64,000 nucleotides of DNA. Source: Ktedonospora formicarum. GTDB taxonomy: Bacteria; Chloroflexota; Ktedonobacteria; Ktedonobacterales; Ktedonobacteraceae. Position 1 is the first letter of the stretch, and every line of letters begins with the position of its first letter. A program made the position numbers and the translations under genes. Under the pieces are notes generated by a model. It saw nothing but the letters and a program-made list of their open reading frames with translations, made no database searches and had not been told where the DNA came from. The DNA is taken from assembly GCF_016587355.1 (NCBI RefSeq), contig NZ_BNJF01000005.1, positions 310,001 through 374,000 of the forward strand, given 5' to 3'. Shown here piece by piece: positions 59,076-64,000 of this stretch.

Positions 59076-60863
59076 TCAACCCTGGGATACTTGTTCGATG
59101 GCAGCGGTGCGTGTCTGGATGTCGCTGATACGCTGCATGTCGAACTTCATTTTACGGTCAAAGGTGTAGATGCCGTTCTGCTCCTGGTAGACGTCGGTAA
59201 GCTGAGTGTAGCAGTAACCGAACATGGAGGGATCATCTAGAAGAGCGTCACAGAGGCCCTTGAAGCGAGCATAGAACTCGTCGAGGGATTTTGGCGCGAC
59301 ACCATAACCCCAGCTATCCTTGCTCGGATCGCTCTCGGCGTTCCACCAGATACCACCAAACTCACTAACGAAGTAGGGCTGGTTGCGGTATGGAAGCGAG
59401 ATTTCTCGTCCGTTGTGGCGGTTGATAAAGGGCTTGTTCTCCCTGGTTCCGGCATGGTTGGCGGCGAACTTGACCGGGTCTTGCTCATAGTCATGGCTAT
59501 CGTACACATCGGTCTCGGGGACGCGGTGACTGTAGCCGGAGGCATCGAGGACCGGGCGTGTGCTATCCATCGCCTTCGTCGCCAGGAACATACCACGTGT
59601 AACGTCGTCGAGGACCGTGGTGCGGTCGGTCATGACCTGCCAGGTCTCGTTCAGGGGGCACCAGCCAATGATGGAAGGATGGGAGTAGTCGCGTTCGACA
59701 GCCTCTAGCCACTGTGTAATGTAGGTCGCGCCGGGCTGCTGATGATCGTCGTCGCGTCCGTAGCCGCCACTGCCCCAATCAGGGAACTCGCCCCAGACGA
59801 GGTATCCAAGGCGGTCGGCATGGTAGAGGAAGCGCTCTTCAAAGACCTTCTGGTGGAGGCGCGCGCCGTTGAAGCCAGCGTCCAGGCCGAGTTGAATATC
59901 ATTTACCAGGGCCTCATCGCTGGGCGCGGTCATGATACCATCCGGGTAGTAGCCCTGGTCGAGCACCAGGCGCTGGAATACAATCTGATCATTGATCTTG
60001 ATAGCCTTGCCTTCGATGGTCACGCTACGCAGACCGGCATAGCTGGTCGCGGCGTCCACGACGGCATCGCCGTCAAGAATCTCGATCTCTAGATTATAGA
60101 GATAGGGCGACTGGGTGGACCAGAGGTGGCGTCGCTCCTCGGGAATGGAGAGGGTGAGCTTGGGAGCGAAATCGCGGTCGGCGGGTACGCTCACCACGCA
60201 GATTTCACCTTCGTCATCTTTCAGGCGCGCGCGCAGGATAAGACCTGTGCCGAGAGCGCTCAGGGGCTGGGTGAGGTGGAAGCAACTCTGGGCGACGTCC
60301 GGTGTAATGCGGGGGCGCTTGAGCGCGACGGCGGAGACGGGCTCAAGCCAGACTGTTTGCCAGATGCCGGTTGTGCGTGTGTAGTTGCAGTCATGATTCT
60401 CATAGCGCTGAGACTGTTTGCCGCGCGCCTGGGGCGGTTGCGCGGTATCGCGTGCGCGCACGACGATAGTCACTTCGCTACCAGCCAGTCCCGAAGGAAG
60501 CTCACAGCTAAAGGGTGTAAAGCCTCCACGATGGCGTGCTACCTCGTTCCCATTGACCCAGACGGTGGTGTCATAATCGACTGCCTGGAAGTGTAGGAGT
60601 ACCTGCTGCTCACCCCAGGAAGCGGGAATGGTGACTGTCCGGCGATACCAGACGGCGGGCATGAAATCCGTGTTGCCAATGCCAGAGAGTTCGGACTCGG
60701 GGCAGAAGGGAACAAGAATGCGATCTTGCAATTCGCGCTGCACCAGGCCGCGCTGGAGACCGCTATCACCGGCATCAATCTCGAACTGCCATTCACCATT
60801 GAGGTTTAGCCATTCGGAGCGGACAAATTGGGGGCGAGGATATTCGGGACGAGGTATACTCAT
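59076..60863 (-). CDS. Glycoside hydrolase family 2 enzyme
   Basis: 595 residues from the ATG at 60863 (GGAGA site). A jelly-roll N-terminal domain (NGEWQFEIDAGD, QVLLHFQAVDYDTTVWVNGNEVARH) is followed by an immunoglobulin-like domain and the TIM barrel. The acid/base Glu lies in WCPLNETWQVM near 404 and the nucleophile in YFVSEFGGIWW near 499. Beta-galactosidase, glucuronidase or mannosidase are possible. The divergent AraC gene suggests sugar induction. No signal peptide, so it acts in the cytosol. Confidence 0.92.
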   Translation of the reverse strand: MSIPRPEYPRPQFVRSEWLNLNGEWQFEIDAGDSGLQRGLVQRELQDRILVPFCPESELSGIGNTDFMPAVWYRRTVTIPASWGEQQVLLHFQAVDYDTTVWVNGNEVARHRGGFTPFSCELPSGLAGSEVTIVVRARDTAQPPQARGKQSQRYENHDCNYTRTTGIWQTVWLEPVSAVALKRPRITPDVAQSCFHLTQPLSALGTGLILRARLKDDEGEICVVSVPADRDFAPKLTLSIPEERRHLWSTQSPYLYNLEIEILDGDAVVDAATSYAGLRSVTIEGKAIKINDQIVFQRLVLDQGYYPDGIMTAPSDEALVNDIQLGLDAGFNGARLHQKVFEERFLYHADRLGYLVWGEFPDWGSGGYGRDDDHQQPGATYITQWLEAVERDYSHPSIIGWCPLNETWQVMTDRTTVLDDVTRGMFLATKAMDSTRPVLDASGYSHRVPETDVYDSHDYEQDPVKFAANHAGTRENKPFINRHNGREISLPYRNQPYFVSEFGGIWWNAESDPSKDSWGYGVAPKSLDEFYARFKGLCDALLDDPSMFGYCYTQLTDVYQEQNGIYTFDRKMKFDMQRISDIQTRTAAIEQVSQG

Positions 60864-60936
60864 CAGATCTCTCCTTTGTGAAATCAAATATGAAATCTAA
60901 CTGCATCGTTTATCATGTATGGTAGGATACAGCTAA

Positions 60937-61803
60937 ATGAGAGAAGAGTCCATGAGTGAATCCCAAATAAACCTTCGTGAAACCCACATCGTTGGATCTC
61001 ATACCCATGAGCAGATCGTGGGCAAACAGGCGTGCCAGGCTTTGAGCCTGCATCGCATTGGACTGGTAGGAATGTCGCAGGCGCGACCGCCTTTCCGTTT
61101 TGAGCGTCCGCGTCCGTTCAATAGTCAGTTGCTCCTTTGCCTGGAGGGTTGGGGCATGATTCTGGTGGATGGTGAGTGGCAGCGCTGCCCGCCCGGTACG
61201 GCCTATCTCACGCCACCTGGGGTCGCGCACGCCTACCGCGCTGTTGAGGAGAGGCCGTGGAGTGTGTGCTGGGTGGCGTATGATGATAGTCTTGAGCAGG
61301 CGAGTATTGGGGGAGAGAGCACGCGCCAGGTCCAGGTGGACCCGCAGCCACTCGCTGCCGTGATCGCGGGTCTCTATCGTGAGTATATCGGGCAGGCGGA
61401 ACCGGCGGCCATGCAGCAATGGGCTGAACTGATCGCGCTCTATGCTCAGCGCATCATCGGTCCGGAGCGCCAGGAGCGACGTTTGCAGCAACTCTGGGAG
61501 CATGTAAATCAGGATATCAGTCACGATTGGAGCAATGAAGCGCTGGCGAACCAGCTTGGTATTAGTAGTGAGCAGCTTCGCCGCCTCTGTCTGCAACAGC
61601 TTGGTGAGAGTCCGATGAAATATCTGACCCTCTTACGCATGCGCCGGGCTATGGCTCTGCTTTCCAGCGACTCCTATAGCGTGGAGCAGGTCGCGATGCG
61701 CATTGGCTATCACAATGCCTTCGCATTTAGCACCGCCTTCAAACGCGCGGCGGGGGTCTCACCCTCGGCGTACCGCGACCAGATGCGAAAATCTAAGGGA
61801 TAG
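60937..61803 (+). CDS. AraC family transcriptional regulator
   Basis: 288 residues. The N-terminal cupin-like part (LLLCLEGWGMILVDGEWQRCPPGTAYLTPPGVAH) binds the inducer. The C-terminal 100 residues carry two HTH motifs (ALANQLGISSEQLRRLCLQQL and VEQVAMRIGYHNAFAFSTAFKRAAGVSPSAYR). It is divergent from the GH2 gene with 73 bases between the starts, so it is the likely activator. ATG 60937 is used; 60952 is an alternative. Confidence 0.9.
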   Translation: MREESMSESQINLRETHIVGSHTHEQIVGKQACQALSLHRIGLVGMSQARPPFRFERPRPFNSQLLLCLEGWGMILVDGEWQRCPPGTAYLTPPGVAHAYRAVEERPWSVCWVAYDDSLEQASIGGESTRQVQVDPQPLAAVIAGLYREYIGQAEPAAMQQWAELIALYAQRIIGPERQERRLQQLWEHVNQDISHDWSNEALANQLGISSEQLRRLCLQQLGESPMKYLTLLRMRRAMALLSSDSYSVEQVAMRIGYHNAFAFSTAFKRAAGVSPSAYRDQMRKSKG

Positions 61804-61814
61804 CAAACTGGCGC

Positions 61815-62615
61815 TTATTTTCGCTGCGCTATATATAGGAGAGCAAGGTAGCCTTTGGTGATGCGCCCATGATAGCGCGAATTGATCAAATCAACAATCT
61901 CTTGAAAGAGACGGTCGTGTTGCTGCTGCTCTAATATCCTGTGGTTGGAATAGGTATCAAGCAAGCGAAGATAGCTGGCGGCATCGTAAGTAACGTCCCA
62001 TAGATACCGATGTACTGACACATCACGGAAGAGGTTCGTCTGCTCTATTTCGGCCTTCACTGGCTCCCGGATCTCATGGGGCCAGAATAGCTGACCATAT
62101 TTCTCCTGCTGCTCTGGGACCAGTCGTCGATAGATCTGCTCGACCTCCTCAAAAAAGCCCTGAGAAGCCTCGCTCTGGACGTGTACATGCCAGAACAGGG
62201 CGATGGTCCCAGAAGGCTTGAGCGCTCGCGCTGTTTTCTGAAAGGAGATTGCGGGATCAATCCAATGAAAAGCGGTCGCGGAATAGGCGAGATCAAAGAC
62301 TTCCTCTTCCAATTGCCAGTCTTCAAAGGCCTCTGTGAGGATGTTGACATGGGGGTATGGCGCGAGATTACGGCGAGCAACGGCAGCCATGTTGTCCCCA
62401 AGTTCGATGCCGAGGATGTGATAACCCCTCCGTGCCAGAGGAAGGGTCGCCTGTCCTGTACCACAGCCAATCTCGAGGAGGCGGCCATTGGGAGGAAGAG
62501 AGGTGAGCGCTACGATATCGTCAAAAAGGGCTTCAGGATAGCCCGGTCGCGCCTGATCGTATAGCAAGGCATCCTGGTTGAATGTGGCCCGCAGGCGTGC
62601 TCTTTCTTGGGTCAT
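61815..62615 (-). CDS. Class I SAM-dependent methyltransferase
   Basis: 266 residues from the ATG at 62615 (GGAGG 11 bases upstream). SAM motif I is LLEIGCGTGQATLPLARRG near 46-64; IELGDNMAAVARRNL follows, and FDLAYSATAFHWIDP is the motif IV region. The C-terminal part is helical. The acceptor is unknown. The longer open frame up to 62807 includes a REP unit and is rejected. Confidence 0.88.
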   Translation of the reverse strand: MTQERARLRATFNQDALLYDQARPGYPEALFDDIVALTSLPPNGRLLEIGCGTGQATLPLARRGYHILGIELGDNMAAVARRNLAPYPHVNILTEAFEDWQLEEEVFDLAYSATAFHWIDPAISFQKTARALKPSGTIALFWHVHVQSEASQGFFEEVEQIYRRLVPEQQEKYGQLFWPHEIREPVKAEIEQTNLFRDVSVHRYLWDVTYDAASYLRLLDTYSNHRILEQQQHDRLFQEIVDLINSRYHGRITKGYLALLYIAQRK

Positions 62616-62706
62616 CTTGTCTGTTACCTCCCAGCAGATAAAGCAGAAAACATACAACATTAGCAAGTATACCTGAAGAGGAGTGTTAAATGTGATTGTC
62701 AGGGAC

Positions 62707-63031
62707 GCCGCTGCTGAAGGGACGCGGCTACATATGTGGCACCACACCCACGCAATATGCCTCATAGGCTTACTCTCCGAAGAATGAGCATCCATGAGTT
62801 TCTTCAAGAGGAGTATCGCACATTCCCGTTTAAATGTGCAGATTTGATCTCACTTAACTATCTTGCTTAAGATACATCTGCTGTTTACAGAAGAGAGGCC
62901 TGATGTAGAGCGTTTCGCTCAGATTTATCCGTACCAGTGCTTCTGTTGGAGCGTGTATTTGCGAACTTGGTGGATCATTCAGCACTTTCTGTTACAACGC
63001 CCATATGTAGCCGCGTCGCTTCAGCAGTGGC
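62707..63031. repeat. REP-like inverted pair
   Basis: A full unit at 62707-62736 and the inverted copy at 63002-63031 enclose 265 bases without a gene. The inverted copy ends 2 bases before the stop of the HAD gene. Confidence 0.75.
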
Positions 63032-63032
63032 A

Positions 63033-63638
63033 CTAGATTTCCAGTAGTGCATTGATCTCGGCGATAGCCTGGGCATTGGTCTGGAAGTGGACGCCGTGGA
63101 TGCCAAAGGCTTTAGCAGCCTTGATAGCTTCCCCCCAGTCATCGAGGAAGATTACCTCTTCGGGCGCCAGTCCCAGGCGCTCACAGGTAAGGGCAAAGAT
63201 GCGCTCGTCGGGCTTTTCCAGGCCAACTTCATGAGAGTAGATGATGAACTCACTCATCTCGCTAAAATGATAGAGCTCCTCCTCACGTTCGCGCGCGCCC
63301 ACGAAGCTATTGCTTAGTATGGCGGTTCGATAGCTGGGGCGCAGAGAGCGGAAGTAGTCCGCGAGTTCGACGTTAAGCTCGCCCAGGTATTCCTTCCAGA
63401 GATCACCCATAAAGGCTTCGACCTGCGGGCGATCCATTCCCAGGCGCTCCCCAATGGCTTGCTCCACATCCGCCAGGGTACAGTGTCCGAGCGAGCCAGC
63501 CTGCCAGATATCGCCGAGCCGCCGGTTTAGTTCGCCTGGTTCATGCTCTAGTTTGGCCTCCCAGCGCGCGCCGTACCCTGTTGGTGGGGTTAATTCCAGT
63601 ATGCCACCAATATCGAAGACCACCGCTTTAATCGCCAT
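63033..63638 (-). CDS. HAD superfamily hydrolase
   Basis: 201 residues from the ATG at 63638 (AAGGAG 9 bases upstream). Motif I AVVFDIGGIL has the nucleophile Asp9 but an altered DxGG instead of DxDGT. Motif II is AILSNS, motif III Lys is in GLEKPDERIF, and motif IV is FLDDWGEAIKAAKAFG. The helical cap is of type C1. It probably dephosphorylates a small metabolite or is a haloacid dehalogenase-like enzyme. Confidence 0.9.
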   Translation of the reverse strand: MAIKAVVFDIGGILELTPPTGYGARWEAKLEHEPGELNRRLGDIWQAGSLGHCTLADVEQAIGERLGMDRPQVEAFMGDLWKEYLGELNVELADYFRSLRPSYRTAILSNSFVGAREREEELYHFSEMSEFIIYSHEVGLEKPDERIFALTCERLGLAPEEVIFLDDWGEAIKAAKAFGIHGVHFQTNAQAIAEINALLEI

Positions 63639-63789
63639 ACCTGTGTACTCCTTTTTCGTATCAAGGAACAATCTATATCATGTGTGGATATATCCGTGGT
63701 TGATATATTAGCAGGAGCCGATGTGGATGTCAAGAGGAACGCGAGGAGATGGTAAGGTGACGCAAGATGATAAGAGGGGGTACCGACAC

Positions 63790-63821
63790 GTTGAGAGAGG
63801 GGACATGTCCCCTCTCTCAAC
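63790..63821. terminator. Perfect 32-bp palindrome
   Basis: GTTGAGAGAGGGGACA and its exact complement meet without a loop. It lies 33 bases beyond the stop of the right-edge gene and may end that transcript. Confidence 0.6.
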
Positions 63822-63853
63822 ATGATCAGTGTGTTCCGCGATGCGGAGCCGGG

Positions 63854-64000
63854 TTACCGCCGAGGTACGACCACCTCGCCAGCTCGCTGGAATTGGATCA
63901 CATTGTTTCTCACTATCGGTTTACCGCCGACGATGACAGCGATGATCCCATTGGGGTGCTGCTTCGGCTCCAGGTAGGTCGCCACACTCCTCAACGTCCT
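63854..64000 (-). CDS. 3' end of a gene leaving the right edge
   Basis: A minus-strand frame is open from the window edge and stops at 63854. It reads RTLRSVATYLEPKQHPN, then GIIAVIVGGKPIVRNN, and ends FQRAGEVVVPRR. Only 48 residues are visible. No family is recognised. It is too short to say whether the gene is intact. Confidence 0.4.
   Translation of the reverse strand, partial: RTLRSVATYLEPKQHPNGIIAVIVGGKPIVRNNVIQFQRAGEVVVPRR

Noticed and set aside
61815..62807. Longer start for the methyltransferase (62807)
   Set aside because: The extra part reads through a REP unit; the ATG at 62615 has a GGAGG site.
1..64000. tRNA, rRNA or CRISPR features
   Set aside because: No cloverleaf with a T-loop motif, no rRNA-like stretch and no regularly spaced repeat array was found by eye.

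Overview
This window most likely comes from a mycelial soil or compost bacterium of the Ktedonobacteria (Chloroflexota). The evidence is indirect. There are F420-type flavin/deazaflavin oxidoreductases, an LCP-family cell-wall enzyme and a large TPR protein with long Pro-rich N-terminal tails, a SigA-like factor with an acidic N-terminus, many small-molecule resistance genes, moderate GC, and intergenic DNA crowded with short palindromic repeats. No rRNA, tRNA, CRISPR array, integrase or transposase was recognised.

Layout. 1-8.5 kb: a small Cys-rich protein, an arylamine N-acetyltransferase, an MFS transporter, then three tiny membrane-protein genes (3560, 4916, 5621) that share a leader and a double-hairpin 3' element (two of them a tandem duplication), and a TPR membrane protein. 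8.8-17.1 kb: DUF2330 protein, two LysE exporters, MazG-like enzyme, P-loop kinase-like protein, GNAT enzyme, a second MFS exporter, and remnants of a nucleotidyltransferase and a DinB protein. 17.7-24.4 kb is the most striking part: an amino-acid-permease domain fused to GGDEF and a degenerate HD-GYP domain, a TerC-type membrane protein, an H-NOX haem sensor with a helical or winged-helix-like tail, and a principal-type sigma factor. 24.4-36.3 kb: repeat-rich DNA, a secreted Cys/Trp protein, PrsW-like protease, alpha/beta hydrolase, a mercuric-reductase/LpdA-like flavoprotein, a frameshifted SMP-30 gene, DoxX-like protein, a GT-C glycosyltransferase, YciI protein, and two modules in which a 35-37 residue membrane peptide precedes an M48-like pseudo-peptidase (one truncated). 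36.3-46.8 kb: haem A synthase, an orphan GC-rich gene, a Uma2 remnant, an HSL-type esterase, an SDR, a benzoate-CoA-ligase-like enzyme, and a sugar ABC transporter (two permeases and a binding protein, no ATPase) preceded by two clean palindromic operators. 46.8-64 kb: two F420-type oxidoreductases with a TetR gene behind a 41-bp palindrome, a DUF885-like peptidase, a LysR gene divergent from a PrpD-ComA pair, an LCP enzyme, a MerR gene with its own 19-bp-spacer promoter, a GyrI-like protein, a 19-codon Trp-repeat peptide gene, a GH2 glycosidase divergent from an AraC gene, a methyltransferase, a HAD phosphatase, and the 3' end of a gene leaving the right edge.

Two themes run through the window. 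First, intergenic spaces carry REP-like palindromes whose foot is the tetranucleotide GTAG, mostly as inverted pairs, together with a second family built around GCTAGC and AAAACC/GGTTTT ends. Second, there is clear gene decay: nucleotidyltransferase, DinB, Uma2, a possible DUF2332 gene, an M48-like gene and SMP-30 are all truncated or shifted. Regulator-target pairs are readable from the layout (TetR with a DDN-like enzyme, LysR with PrpD-ComA, MerR with a GyrI-like protein, AraC with GH2).
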